The notes under the pieces were generated by a model. That model ran no database searches. It was not told the origin of the DNA and saw only the letters and a list, made by a program, of their open reading frames with translations. Shown here one piece after another: positions 1-11,357 of a DNA stretch of 64,000 nucleotides. Numbering within the stretch: the stretch's first letter is position 1; the number at the start of each line of letters is the position of its first letter. This stretch comes from Selaginella moellendorffii (lineage: Eukaryota > Streptophyta > Lycopodiopsida > Selaginellales > Selaginellaceae): the NCBI RefSeq assembly GCF_000143415.4, contig NW_003314265.1, forward strand, positions 386,405 through 450,404. Direction: 5' to 3'. The translations under genes were made by a program, and so were the position numbers.

Positions 1-540
1 GCGGTCAAAAAGAATTCTTTCCCTCGATCGCTCCCAGGAATGCGATCGCGCAGAGCTCCAATGCCGCGGCGAGAGAGGAAGAGAGGGAGGGACTGGACCT
101 TTCCTTCTAGAGCCCTCTTTCCGGATTACCGGAATGTACCACCAGATAAACGATGGACGGACAGGGATTCGCGATCGGACGGCCGCCAAGAAATATCTAT
201 CTCCTAGAACCCTAAACCCTACCCTCCTACGTAGAAAATTTTGCCTCAAAAAAGAAGCAAAACGTAAATTTATGGATTTTTGTTCTTCAAGTTTTGATGT
301 TCTTCAACACGGCCAATTCAATCTTCTTGAGCGTGGATTGAGCTGCAACACATTCCAATCGATCCAGAGTGAAAAATCCTTCTCAAACACGAAGCTACAA
401 ACTAAAATGTCTGATGCAAAACCTGGAGATCTAGGGCAGTATCATATAGAGAGGAGAAAAGAACTGTAGAAAAAGGAAAAAAGAGAGTGTGTGGATTCCA
501 AGCAAAGGTAAATACCTGAAGAATCCAGCCGCCGCGATGA
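1..540. other. Left-edge stretch without a supported gene
   Basis: No reading frame here looks like a protein I recognise. Around positions 203-226 there is a plant telo-box-like stretch with two AACCCTA-type motifs, which in plants is common upstream of translation and housekeeping genes. The purine-rich sequence at 60-100 could be the 5' leader of a gene lying off the left edge. The stretch just right of it is the 3' flank of the minus-strand small membrane protein gene; a GT at about 505-515 on the minus strand could be a splice donor in its 3' UTR. Confidence 0.4.
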
Positions 541-777
541 TCAAGGCTTCTTTTTTACAGTCTTCTCCTCGCTGGGAGCAACGCTTTGATAGTATGCAAA
601 CGTGATCACGCCCGTGACGAGCAAAACTCCAGCAAGAAACGCCGGATACCTCCCCGATTTCTTCAACGTAACCCCGCCCTCCTGGTGTAGAACTTGCCTG
701 GATTCGTGAGCAAACATCTCCCGGTGCGCCGTATCTTTCGCTGCCCCGTCCACATCCTTGCCGCCGCCGCCAGCCAT
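541..777 (-). CDS. Small single-pass membrane protein, function unknown
   Basis: Open frame of 78 codons plus stop. I chose the ATG at 777 because it begins a compact protein (MAGGGGKDVDGAAKD...); the frame stays open upstream but that part is low-complexity and unlike a protein. Residues about 45-65 form one hydrophobic segment (YPAFLAGVLLVTGVITFAYY), followed by a lysine-rich tail ending KKKP. This layout fits a tail-anchored or single-pass membrane protein with a soluble acidic N-terminus. I do not recognise the family by name. It is divergently placed to the DUF1640 gene with a spacer of about 410 bp, so the two probably have neighbouring promoters. No intron is needed within the coding part. 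Confidence 0.65.
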   Translation of the reverse strand: MAGGGGKDVDGAAKDTAHREMFAHESRQVLHQEGGVTLKKSGRYPAFLAGVLLVTGVITFAYYQSVAPSEEKTVKKKP

Positions 778-1190
778 GGATTTGGAGATCGGATCGCTCG
801 CGCTAGGGATTCCCCAGGGGAAGAGCACGAGAAAGAGCCCTAAATTTTTTCTACCCCAAATTCTGTGCCCTGGCCTGTTCTTTCTTTCTCGTGGTGTGCT
901 GTCACCTTGCCAACGGCCTATGCTGCCACGTCGACACACTTTATTAATGCACAGTAAAGGGGTCGGGGGATCGAATCCTGGGAGATGGCCTCGACATGAA
1001 AGTAGAAAGTTTTTGACTTCTCGCGAAAGATTATAGGGTTCTTATTGGATTTGTTGCTCCTAGGTCAGCTGGATCGATTTCCCGGTTCCTCGAGCTGGAT
1101 GACGCATCACAATGGATAATGCGATAGCGCAGGTACGAGAAGGGATAGCGCTGCAGCGAATTCGGCTCGTAGAGTAGAGGAATTTAGGGA
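778..1190. promoter_or_regulatory. Divergent promoter region
   Basis: This 413-bp spacer separates the start codons of two divergently oriented genes. It should hold both 5' leaders and both core promoters. I see no clear TATA box. A tRNA B-box-like string (GGATCGAATCC, about 969-979) is present but no cloverleaf can be built around it. Confidence 0.4.
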
Positions 1191-2326
1191 ATGGCGTGGG
1201 CCGTGAGGAAATCAGGGGTTCGTAGCTTGAATAAGATCTATGCGAATTGGGAGAATGCGAGAGGATTTCAACCGCTTGGTGAGTTGAGGAACAGATTAGA
1301 GAATGGAAGCTCGAGGAACTACTACAGGACGAACTCCTCGAATCAACTCGTAGTCCAGCCATCGTACAATGGGAAAAGAGCGTTTCTTGTGGACACACTC
1401 CAATTGGTATCGTATAGTTTTGTGTGTTGTTTTTTTGGATTGGATGGCTATCTAAGCTGTGGTTCCATTTAAAACAGGTAAGGCGGCTTGAGAAGCAGGG
1501 TCTAACCGATAATCAAGCTGAAGCTATCACCGCTGTGATCACCGAAGTGCTCAATGATAGCTTGGAGAATGTTGCTCAGTCCTTCGTTTCCAAGCCAGAG
1601 ATGCAGCGTGTAAGTGATCGCTTGACGTCTTCGTCACTCACCCGTGCTTTTCGTGTTAGAAAGAGTTGATGCAAGAGGCAGTCCTTTCGAAGTTGAGAGC
1701 AGAGATCGTCAGCCAGCTCGTGAGCTATTTCATTTTCTCGATTTTTTTCAAGTGTCACTTCTGGCTTTTCATCGCAGGAGCATCATGTGTCTACCTCACA
1801 GCGGGAATCAGAACGACTACGGACAGATCTTGACAAGCTGAAAAGCGAGTTGAAGTAAGTCGTAAGTAAAGTCCTGAGTTCCTCCTCAACCACTGTTTTC
1901 CGCTTGTAGATACGAGATCGACAAGGTTACAGCAGGCCAGCGCCTTGATCTCAACCTTGAAAAGGGGTAGGCAAACTCTCCGCGATTTTGGTTTTCTAGA
2001 ACTTTGTCACTCTCTCTCCAGGCGCATCAGGGATGTCCTCGCGAATCAAAGCACCGAGACAGCGAATCTGACAAACAAGCTGGATAGTGTAAGCAATCAT
2101 TTTCACTCAAAAGAATTCTCTGAACGCACCATCTACAGGAGATCCACACTCTCAAGACCCAGCTGGAAGTTGCCAAGTATGATGTGATCAAGTACTGCAT
2201 TGGTAAATCTTTTACACTTCTAAAGCACACCGATAAGATCTCTAAAAGAAAATCTCTTGCGCTGTGACAGGTTCCATCGTCTCCGTAACCGCGGTTGGCC
2301 TTGGTCTACTACGTATCATGATGTGA
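1191..2326 (+). CDS. Mitochondrial coiled-coil protein, DUF1640/CCDC90 (MCUR1/Fmp32) family
   Basis: Eight exons join in frame to 242 aa: 1191-1406, 1478-1609, 1660-1719, 1778-1854, 1910-1966, 2022-2088, 2139-2202, 2271-2326. All introns are GT-AG and 49-71 bp long. The N-terminal 70 residues are basic and Ser/Asn-rich, consistent with a mitochondrial presequence. The DUF1640 core follows: LEKQGLTDNQAEAI, a long heptad-rich coiled coil, the family signature LEVAKYDVIKYCIG, and one C-terminal membrane helix ending in two Met before the stop. Family members sit in the inner mitochondrial membrane and in animals and yeast have been linked to calcium uniporter regulation or respiratory assembly; the plant role is not certain. 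Length matches the family. The last exon contributes only the membrane helix. Confidence 0.92.
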
Positions 2327-3193
2327 AGAAAAGAAAACGTCCAAGAGTTCGTGAATAAAAAAAAACTAAAAAAAAAATCAAAGAGAAACGAAGAACATAG
2401 AAGATGGTGATCACGTCGCATTCTTTTTTAATCTTTGCCTTGAAGCGAAACAATAGTGGAAGGATCGCTCACTGCCCAAGGTTGGAGCTTGCATTGTATT
2501 CAAGCCATTTGGACATGGCACACAAGGAAGGATCCTATTAAGCGTAGTTTGGTGGAAAGAGGGAAGAAGCCATTAAAAAATTCCTTGTTGTCCGTTGGAT
2601 GAATTAAATAAAGAAAGGTGAGAAAGATGGTAGCTTTGACGAGTGAAAAAGATGACAAAAACGCAAAAGCGAGGAACTTCACGATCCCCAACGTCTTTCT
2701 ACCGCGGCCCCGTGATTTTACTGGACTTTTTGACCCGGGTCCCCGTGGTAAAAACGCTCGCACGGTTCGAAACCGCGCGTGAAAACGGAGCGCCGGACCG
2801 GAAAGCCAAACGCGGCCATTGAGGTGTCGCCAGCTGGCAGCACAGTGACGTGGAGAATATGACGTGCTGACGGCCGCTTTGACGGGCGGCAAGGACACTA
2901 TGAAAAAGGACAAGCTAGAGCGCAGTGTAAGGCATCGTTTTACCTATAGAGTGCATTGGAAGGTTCAGGACAACGAACAGGCTAGGGTTCTTGCTCTTCT
3001 TGGAGGCGTAAGCGCGTCTACGCGATCGATAGCTATCGCGCATTGCCGGTGGGCGCGCATTTGGGGAAAAATCTGCCGCGCTGGAGTGGATCGATGCGAC
3101 GGCAGCGGCTCGGGGATGAGATAGCAGGATTTCGCGAAATGTAGGCGAGGAGGTCTCGGGATTTGGATTTCTTGCTCGCGCCGGAGCTGGATT
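2327..3193. other. Intergenic spacer and upstream region of the GAUT gene
   Basis: Holds the 3' UTR of the DUF1640 gene (A-rich to about 2400) and the promoter/5' leader of the next gene. Several frames remain open on both strands between 2500 and 3330 but have no recognisable composition or homology and I do not annotate them. Confidence 0.5.
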
Positions 3194-5733
3194 ATGGCGA
3201 CATTCAAGAAAGCGGCGACAACGCAGCAGCGATGGCGAAATTTCGGATGCCGCAAATCTGTCGCGGTCTCTCTCGTTGTTTCTGTGATCGCTCCCCTCCT
3301 CTTCCTGGCCGGGCGAGCGGGGAGCTTCACATCAGCGTTTGGTGAGGTTTGCCACGGTTTTCGTCCAGGACCCTGGAAATCCTAACGCATTGAATGCTTC
3401 GCGCAGGTCACAAGGAATTCACCACCGACTGGGCATCGACTCTTGTGAGTAAAACCTCGCTAACTAGTCCATTTGTCCCTTGCGTGCGCTCACTCTCCCA
3501 CCCTCTCTCGATTTTTCCAGAGCCACAGCGAAAGCACGAGAAAGCTGAGCGCATTAGAGCAAAACTTTCCTCAAGAGGTTTGCTTGATGGTTTCTCACCG
3601 GCACTCATCCGAATTTCCGTGACCCTGGCAGGCCCTTAAAGCAGCGTCTACCGATCCAGAGCCCTTGAATCTCAACATCGTTGGCCAGGATTTGTCATCC
3701 TCATTGATTCAAGAAGAAACAATTGATGTCAGCAGGACAGATGCCACCTCTTATCAGGTACAGATTAGCTCCTTTTGCGATTGTCAAGCAGCAATTTTTC
3801 GGGTTTTGCAGCAAGAGGATCCGGCAGAGCACACTGCAGACAAGCTGGAAGAACAAAAATTGGCACTGAGAACTAGCAGCTCAGAGGAGCAGCGAGATAC
3901 GCCTGGTATGCTGTCATGGCTTCGCATTGCTTGTTAGTGCGTTCGTTTGTTTAATGGCTCTCCGTACAGACAATTCTGTTGTTGGTGGACAGCACGATGG
4001 ACCCCAACTCCTTCAAGTTAAGGTACCTTGTTTCCTTTCCATTTTAAGCTGTGCCGTTAAGATAGCTAGAACGTCAGGTGTCGGACTCGGGTGCGGACCA
4101 GATTGGAAAAGAGGAATCCAATGCCAAGGAAAACCCCGTCCCCGAACCAAATCGAAGGAAAGAAAAGAAAGGCAGCATTCACGATTCTTTGATTCGAGCA
4201 TTGCGAGACCAGCTTATTATGGGGAAGGCATACGCAACGCTGGCGCAGGCTCAAAACAACTTACGGCTGCTACAGGAGTTGAAAGTTCAAACCAAAGAAA
4301 TTCAGGAGATTCTTCTCGAGGCAGAGACAGATTCTGAGCTCCCAAACAGGTTCGTACTCATGCATGCTGTTTGCGTTTGCATCTCAACCTTTCTTCTTTC
4401 GGTGCAGTGCTCGCTCAAAGATCAAGTATATGGGGGAAATACTGGAAAGAGCAAAAGCTCAACATTATGACTGCACGGCCATGGTTAAAAAGCTTCGAGC
4501 AATGCTGCACGCCACTGAGCAAGAAGGACGTATGCTCAAGAAACAAAGCGTGTTCCTGAGTCAGCTAGCTGCGAAGACAATTCCCAAGGGCCTTCATTGC
4601 CTTTCGATGCGGTTGAGCGTGGAGTTCTACTCCCTTCCTCCTGAAAGCCGGGAATTACCTCACCAGGAGAATTTGGAAGATCCAAACCTCTACCATTATG
4701 CGCTGTTTTCTGACAACGTATTAGCGACATCAGTGGTGATCAACTCGACTGTTTCTACTGCGAAGGTACGGAATGTTTTCTCGAGACAACGACAGGATGT
4801 TCACATGCGAGTTTGCAGGATCCCAGAAGGCACGTATTTCATCTGGTAACAGATAAGCTCAACTACGGTGCTATGAAGATGTGGTTTCTGGCAAATCCGC
4901 CGAAAGGTGCGACAGTAGACGTCCAGAACATCGACGATTTCAAGTGGCTGAACTCGTCGTACTGCCCGGTTCTTCGTCAGCTCGAATCGGTGACGATGAA
5001 AGAGTACTACTTCCGCTCAAACAATCCTTCGGTGGCAACTGGTTTGAAGTACAGGAATCCCAAGTACCTCTCCATGCTCAACCACTTGCGCTTTTATCTC
5101 CCGGAGATTTACCCCAAGCTGGACAAGATTCTGTTCCTGGACGATGACATCGTGGTCCAGAAAGACTTGACACCTCTCTGGTCCATCAATCTCCGCGGCA
5201 ACGTCAACGGAGCGGTTGAGACGTGCGGGGCCAGCTTCCATCGCTTCGACAAGTATCTCAACTTCTCCAACCCGCTCATCTCCAAGAGCTTCGATCCCAA
5301 CGCGTGCGGCTGGGCCTACGGCATGAACATCTTCGATCTGCGCCAGTGGAGAGACAAAGACATCACTGGCATCTATCACAGATGGCAAGACATGGTTCGT
5401 CTTTTGCTCTTCACGGGACGTTTGTTAATACCCGGTGTTTGTTTTTGTTTCGCACAGAACGAGGACAGGACGCTGTGGAAGCTGGGGACCCTTCCACCAG
5501 GCCTCATTACGTTCTACAACCTCACGTACTCGCTCAACAAGCACTGGCACGTACTGGGGCTGGGCTATAACTCGGAGGTGAAGAGCAAGGACATCCACAG
5601 CGCGGCGGTTATACACTACAATGGCAACATGAAACCGTGGCTGGAGATCGGCATGGCCAAGTACAAGCACTACTGGAGCAGGCACGTAATGTTTGATCAC
5701 CCCTACTTGCAGCAGTGCAACATCAACGAGTAG
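3194..5733 (+). CDS. GAUT: Galacturonosyltransferase, GT8 family (GAUT, GAUT1/GAUT4 clade-like)
   Basis: Ten exons give 665 aa: 3194-3341, 3407-3444, 3521-3577, 3632-3757, 3812-3905, 3970-4022, 4078-4349, 4408-4765, 4819-5394, 5458-5733. The protein is a Golgi type II membrane enzyme: a short basic cytosolic tail, a signal anchor at about residues 22-40 (SVAVSLVVSVIAPLLFLAG), a variable stem, then the GT8 catalytic domain. The stem carries the GAUT motifs LRDQLI and VKKLRAMLH. The metal- and UDP-binding DxD motif is LFLDDDIVVQKDL, with the aspartates at about residues 490-492. Other family blocks are HYALFSDNVLATSVV, NHLRFYLPEIYPKLDK, CGWAYGMNIFDL, LGTLPPGLITFYN and VIHYNGNMKPWLEIG. GAUTs extend homogalacturonan in pectin from UDP-galacturonate. 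Length agrees with Arabidopsis GAUTs. The 3' end faces the RBR gene in convergent orientation. Confidence 0.95.
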
Positions 5734-6076
5734 AGAAAGTTTTGGTTGAGAGGGTCGCGCGGTCGTTTTCGTAAAAGAGGCTGGCGAAGCAAAGCGCGCA
5801 GGGGGTTTTTTCAGAGAGACATGGTCCAATCCAATCTACTAACCAGGAATTCTTCATTCAAGATTTTTCATTCTTTTTTGTTGTTTTCTCTGAAAGCCGG
5901 GTTTTCAAATTTGTAAAATATATCCTGAAAATAAAAGCATGAAATCCAAGAGATATAATACACCTGGAATATTTAAGAACTTCCAGACCATGAGAATGGT
6001 AAAGTTGTGATATTGGGAGGGTAAAGTGATTAATAACGCTGTTTAAAAACTAAACCGCTTTGTACAGGAGAATCAA
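5734..6076. other. Convergent 3' spacer
   Basis: The 343 bp between the stop codons of two convergent genes holds their 3' UTRs. AATAAA-like signals occur near 5930 on the plus strand. Nothing else is evident. Confidence 0.5.
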
Positions 6077-8039
6077 TTATCTCACACGTCGCTCTTGCGG
6101 ACCAATCTTTTTGTTTAGAATACCAGGCTCGTCACAAGCAGCTGCTTGCATGGCGGCTTCTTTTGCTGCCTTCACCACATCGTCGGATGACTCCTGAAAC
6201 ATGAGACAAGCAAACGAATCAGACGAAGTCTTGGATTTGTGAATGACCCACCTGAGCCCACAAACCGCAACGATTGCAGCTGCGACAGGACTTTCCTGGT
6301 TCTCGAGCGTGCTAAACATAAGACAAGAAAGGAAGCAGGAAGCAATTAAGTTCGCTAAGATGTTTGGAAGCCACACCTGACAAAAGTGCGAATAGCCGGC
6401 CGAGATTTTCTGTCGACAAACATAGCACATCATCTGGCCACACCTACACGTGATCTGCGCAACAAAAAGAACCGCAAAAGCGCAAGTTTTGATGGGAAAA
6501 AAGAACTACCAGAAAGAGCCAAACCTTATTGCAACCATCGGTTTTCACAAGCTCGGCTTTGCACGAGAGGCATTCTCTCACGAGAGCCTTTGTCATGAGC
6601 TGCAACAAAGACATTCTGTTTAGCTACAAACCCCTGCGTAAGATTTTGCTTTTCTCACCTCTTCCACTTGCCGTCTCAACGAGGTTTCAGTTTTCTGCCA
6701 AGACCTTGAGTGATTAGATCACGAGCAAGAACTCAAGACTTACTTTCTCAACCTCGTGGCACTCTAGCGGCAGATGATTCGGCTCCTTGCATTTCACGCA
6801 CGAACTCTGGGAGATAACCAAGCCGTCATGCCTTCACTTCAACTTGCAAGGAAAACAACCTTCGCACACATTATGTTTGGACAATCTAGCACTCGAAATC
6901 CGGGATCCAACTCACACGGGAAATTGCAGAACGGACAATACACCTGCACAATAACTTGGATCAATCAACACGGCGAGACGATGATACGTACTAAACCCTC
7001 TAGTCTGGCTCGAGCAACCGATTCCTCGGCCAGCCTTCTCTCATACTTGGACAAGACGTCAGCAGGGAGTGCTCTTGATACCTGGCATGAGATGACTTAG
7101 TGGAAAACTATTAGAGGAAATTTAAAAACCTCAGAGGCGGGGAAAAAACCCGAGCATCCAGCAGTGTCCATGCATGACAAGACTGTGTAACTCTGTCCTC
7201 CTCCGAATGTGGCTTCCTCTACATGGCGCCTCAAGCAGCTAAAACAGAACAGATGGCCATCTACACACTGCAAACACACATTTTACTTCAAAGAAGAACT
7301 CGAGGAAATATGAAGCGAGTACCTGCGCGAGCTGCTCGAACGAGCACTCGGAAAAGCAGCACCCACACTCAAAACTGGCCTCCTTCTCTTCCTTGGCAAT
7401 GCGTCTCTTTACAATCTCAAACTCCCGATCAAAGAGCGGGCAGGACTTTCGAGGACGAACCAATCTTCTCGGAGATTTATTGAGCTTGAATCCCTCTGCC
7501 GGGAGCCAGCTCGAGCTCTCGTTCTCACCACCGTGGTTACCATCCCGCTCTCTTGCCAGTGCCTTGTGATACTCGCTGCGAAGGGCCGCGTAAGAAGGCC
7601 CCAGCTTCCTCATATGCCGCTTTAGAGCCTGCCTCACGCAGAGCACGGTTGCTCGCGGGAATTCGCTACACAGCGTGTAGACACACCACTCCTGGTAAAT
7701 CTCCCCAGCCTCCGGCGGCGGCGGCTTCATCTCAAACACATTCTCGTCCTCTTCTCCCGCCGCCGCCACCGCCACCCCCACCGCCGGTGATCGCGATGAT
7801 CCGCTGGGAGTGGCCCTGGATCTCGCACTTCGACACCTCATCCGCGAGGCTAGCACTGCCGCATCGAATTCCTCCTTGGAGACCGCTCTTACCTGCAATG
7901 CGGTTTCCTCCTCCTCTTCCTCGAGCTGCTTGCCGCGGCAAGCTCGATACGTGTGAGCTCTCTTGGGAGGCAAGAGCGGTGCACCGGAGTCGCCATCGTC
8001 GATCGTGATCGGTCGCTGCGCGGGGTTCCGTTTCCTCAT
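6077..8039 (-). CDS. RBR (RING-IBR-RING) E3 ubiquitin ligase, RNF216/Triad3-type
   Basis: Ten exons on the minus strand give 485 aa: 7323-8039, 7130-7267, 6992-7081, 6860-6943, 6744-6806, 6659-6694, 6525-6599, 6377-6454, 6252-6311, 6077-6193. The first 220 residues are low-complexity, acidic and basic patches. RING1 begins at ECGCC near residue 227 and continues CVDGHLFCFSCL; the IBR holds CPFCNFPCELD, CPNIMCAK and SCVKCKEPNH; RING2 holds ECLSCKAELVKTDGCNK then ITCRCGQMMCYVC. The catalytic cysteine of RBR ligases is expected in the ITCRC segment. The C-terminal extension (HFCQHARE..., CNRCGLWAQ, ending KIGPQERRVR) matches the animal RNF216 tail, so this is that RBR subgroup rather than Ariadne or Parkin. 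RBR ligases form a thioester with ubiquitin before transfer. Start codon 8039 follows an upstream in-frame extension without domain content, so an earlier start cannot be excluded. Confidence 0.93.
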
Positions 8040-8355
8040 GGAGAGAACCCTCAGAACCCTAATCCAAACATTCTCATGTATACTTGAAATTTTTCCCATG
8101 CTGTAGACATAGAAGCCAGGCATCTCTTAAACCAGTAGACTGATATTTTGCCCGAGGATTTGTTCACCAAAGACAACCGGCAGGGGAAACATGTGCCAGA
8201 GACGGAAGGCGGGCCTGTCGCTGAATCCCGGCGGACACTGAGAAGTGTTGACTGAGCGCTCTAACCTTGTCAATCCACTTTTCGAGTGATATAAATAGAA
8301 AATAATAATAATAATACAAAATCGAAAATTATTGCAGATATGAGATAAGGATCTA

Positions 8356-8359
<4 letters not shown>

Positions 8360-8393
<34 letters not shown>
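8360..8393. repeat. (TA)n microsatellite
   Basis: An uninterrupted run of about 17 TA units upstream of the RBR gene and at the border of the repeat block. Confidence 0.95.
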
Positions 8394-8397
<4 letters not shown>

Positions 8398-8439
8398 GTT
8401 CTAGCTTTGGCTTATATTTAGAAACTTATACCACACATG

Positions 8440-9100
8440 ACATATACCAATTACAACACATTTTTTCGAACTATAAAAAGCTTCAATTTATCAGTATCTC
8501 TGTAGCTCTTGAGCTTGCAATGAACCTTTAGATTGTACATCTTTGATTGAATAGAGTCCATTATAGTTGAATCATCATCTTATAGCATAGCCAGCTTACA
8601 TTCAGGCATCCCTACACTTTAATTGGCAGCATCATCAAATGCAACAGCCCATATGTGTCCAGTGCTATCCAGAATACACAAGCTCAATGCATAATATCTC
8701 CAAAACCAATGTCACAAGAGTTGTAATGCCACATGCCTTCTGAAACCTGAGTAACCTTCTTGCTGCATTGCCTTGCATTGACAGCCTTCACACATGCTAG
8801 ATAATAGAAGTCACTAGTCTGGATTTCTTTCACTGACTCAATAATAGGAAAAATATCAGAGTATGCAGAAACCTTTAGGGTGATAGGCAATATCGCAGAT
8901 ACAGTCTTTGTACTGGAAATCACTGCTTTAGAAGACAAGTTGGTCGCACAGAGAAAATTGGTTGTGTCATAGCTAGCAACCATTCATTCATGCAGCTATC
9001 AAACATCTTCTAATTCAGGATCAACCAAAAGTGTAGAGCTACCTATGACTGAAATGTACTTGCCATTGTATTACAAAGTATTACTGGATGCTATGGCAGA
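8440..9100 (-). pseudogene. RPA70 (replication protein A large subunit) DNA-binding domain C relic
   Basis: Read on the minus strand, a decayed frame resembles the C-terminal part of plant RPA1/RPA70. In order: YNGKYISVIGSSTLLVDPE (about 9054-9010; compare the family FNGKS.GTISSTQLFIDPE), then an LHE*M segment where a TGA stands at the expected Trp, then KAVNARQCSKKVTQVSEGMW, which is the zinc-ribbon motif, then a frame change to ILDSTGHIWAVAFDDAAN (compare IQDHTGLTYATAFQEA), and finally a SYRDTDKLKLFIV segment. At least three stops and one frameshift break it. No introns are seen within the relic, so it may be a processed copy or a gene fragment carried by a Helitron, since plant Helitrons are known to carry RPA-like genes. 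Family resemblance is from memory of motif order, not an alignment. Confidence 0.7.
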
Positions 9101-9164
9101 AGAGTATCCAGCTAGGAATACAACAACACCTTACCATCCACATTTAGCAATGTGTCAGCTCTTA

Positions 9165-9510
9165 TTAAAATCTTTAAGGAGTTTGATGAAGTTAGCAGTC
9201 ACTTTTAGCATATCACAAAAAACCTTGTCCATCATCTGCTGGAAAGTTGTTGAAGCATTGTTCAAACTAAATAACATCACCAAGAACTCGTATAAACCAA
9301 ATAGTATACGAAACGCAGTTTTAGGAATATCTTCTTTAGCAATTAGTACTTGTCAGTACCCAGAAGCAAAATCTAACTTGGTGAATTAACAACTTTACTT
9401 TAAACGATCTAAGAAATCAATAGTGTGAGGAAGAGGGTATACATTTGGGATTGTCACTACATTTAAGATGTAGAAATGAATACTCCTATCAGGTTTCGTC
9501 ACAAGATGAA
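9165..9510 (-). pseudogene. Ty3/gypsy reverse transcriptase relic, downstream half
   Basis: Minus-strand frame reads LVTKPDRSIHF, then VVTIPNVYPLPHTIDFLDRLK, KLDFASGY, a TGA where the family has Trp or His, then IAKEDIPKTAF, LYEFLVMLFSLNNASTTFQ and MDKVF. These are RT blocks 1-4 of Ty3/gypsy pol. Stops and one frame slip mark it as dead. The frame stops abruptly at 9510, exactly where the LTR of the inserted element begins, and resumes at 17203 on the far side. Confidence 0.85.
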
Positions 9511-10624
9511 TGTAAGCGACTAAATTTTCCATTCTACTTTAGTCACTTAACCACACCTCCGACCACTTGGAGGAGTCTCATTCGCAACCTCCATAAGTCC
9601 AACTCAGGACTTGGGGCTTGCTAGCCCCGAGAATGGCATCCATGCCACTCAACCTTAGCACGTGGTCCAAGTGCTCCACGTGTCCGATCCCATGATCGAC
9701 ACCCCAAGGTACCACCGACGTATCGGCCCGTTACGCTAAGGCCATGCCCATTTACCTTGGTCACACTGGTGGTCCAACACCACCTACATTCCAATCCCGT
9801 CTCTCCAAGACTGGGTCATCCGTCCATGAGTGATCATCCCAGATCCACTCCTTAACATCCTTAGGATGCCTACAGACATGGGGAATAGCCTTCCCCAATA
9901 ACTCTGTTCCAGTCCCCACCAAGTCCCTTTCTGTCCTTGGCTGTGTTTGCCAACACTGCCACTGGATCAAGGCCCACCGGCCCAACCACTAAGTCCCACT
10001 ATCCTCTAGGACTTCCTCACCATGTGACCATATCCTTGGTCTCTACATTAGAGGCCTACTCCTCTTCCTTTCCACAGTCTGGGCCTTTGGGACAACATTT
10101 CGGAACACCGTGGCCTTACGCGAGCCACCTGGGTACTCTCCTCGCCTTCTGCCCTTGGGTGCTCTAGCCATGGGCTTAGAGCGGGTTCCGTTGAGCCACA
10201 CCAGGTATCCAAGTAGGTAGTGCCACCCACACTTGGACTGGGAGCATCGGCCAGTCGATCTCCCGGGGGAACTAGAGCCGGCTCTTGAACACTTCACCAA
10301 GCTACCCCGCTTGTCGGTCCGTGTTCACTCTAGTCTTGGACTTCCCAGTGGGCAGCTCATCACCCAACACTGGGTCCGGCCTTCCTGGGCCAAACTGGCC
10401 TTTCCTGGCCAAACTGGCTCCACTGCAGTCCTCCCCCTACTATACTTTTGGAGCTCACCAAACCCCCCAGGGTCTGGGAGACGAACGCTTTGGGCTTTCA
10501 CCCTCTCAGGCTCCGGACTCGGACTCGGACTCGGACTCGGACTCGGACTCGGATTCGGACTCGGACTCGGACTCGGGCTCGGTCTCGGCCTCGGCCTCGG
10601 CCTCGGTCTCGGTCTCGGTCCCGA

Positions 10625-10656
<32 letters not shown>

Positions 10657-11240
10657 CCGGTCTCGGTCCCGGTCTCGGTCTCGACTTCGGACTCCATCTC
10701 GGACTCCATCTAGGACTCCATCTCGGACTCCATCTCGGACTCCATCTCGGGTCCATCTCGGGTCCATCTCGGACTCCATCTCGGACTCTATCTCGGGTCC
10801 ATCTCGGACTCCATCTCGGACTCCATCTTGGGTCCATCTCGGGTCCATCTCGGACTCCATCTCGGACTCCATCTCGGGTCCATCTCGGACTCCATCTCGG
10901 ACTCCATCTCGGACTCCATCTCGGACTCCATCTCGGGTCCATCTCGGACTCCACTTCGGACTCCAACTCGGGTCCATCTCGGACTCCACTTCGGACTCCA
11001 ACTCGAGTCCATCTCGGACACTCCCACGTGTCATGTGTTGGTCCCTTTTTGGAGCCTCACCTTTTGCCCACTTCGTGCTCGTTCCTCGAGCACTTCGTTG
11101 GGAGTTCCACTCCCGCTCTTGACTTTTCAAGTCGGAGCTTTTGGTCCAAACGTGTTACGCTCGTTTGGCTCTCGCTTCGGCCACTACCATGTGGCGCCCT
11201 TCCGGCTCCACTTTGGGGCCTAGGGATTTTGTGTCTCACA
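9511..11240 (-). repeat. LARD LTR (3' LTR in element sense)
   Basis: 1,730-bp LTR. Its middle (about 10508-11020) is a hexanucleotide-derived tandem array. It is 92 bp shorter than its partner, mostly from array-length differences. Confidence 0.92.
10508..11020. repeat. Degenerate hexanucleotide/dodecanucleotide array inside LTR
   Basis: Starts as near-perfect GGACTC units, changes to GGTCTC and GGCCTC units, then to 12-base GGACTCCATCTC units with GGTCCATCTC variants. All six frames stay open for 60-300 codons because no unit contains a stop on either strand. These frames are by-products of the repeat and are not genes. Confidence 0.95.
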
Positions 11241-11256
11241 ACTCCACCACCCATAG
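11241..11256 (-). other. Polypurine tract of the LARD
   Basis: On the minus strand the bases directly before the LTR read TATGGGTGGTGGAGT, a purine-rich tract in the expected place for plus-strand priming. Confidence 0.6.
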
Positions 11257-11357
11257 ACGAAGTTCGATGTCCTCATCGAACGGTGAACAATTTTATAAAG
11301 TAACACCCACATGTGTTACCATTTCCATCCTTGGCGCGTAGCCAATATTTGTAAATG

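Noticed and set aside
958-985. B-box-like GGGGATCGAATCCTGGG in the divergent promoter
   Set aside because: No cloverleaf and no A-box at proper distance.
2500-2913. 137-codon minus-strand frame
   Set aside because: No family features; lies across spacer and promoter of the GAUT gene.
7553-8008. Plus-strand Pro-rich frame opposite the RBR gene
   Set aside because: Antisense shadow of the first exon of the RBR gene; the Pro run is the complement of a Gly/Ala codon run.
10233-11303. Long open frames of 210-356 codons rich in Gly-Leu, Ser-Arg, Ser-Asp or Trp-Ser-Pro repeats (also at 16103-17280)
   Set aside because: They are produced by stop-free simple repeats inside LTRs, appear in all six frames and change between the two LTR copies.
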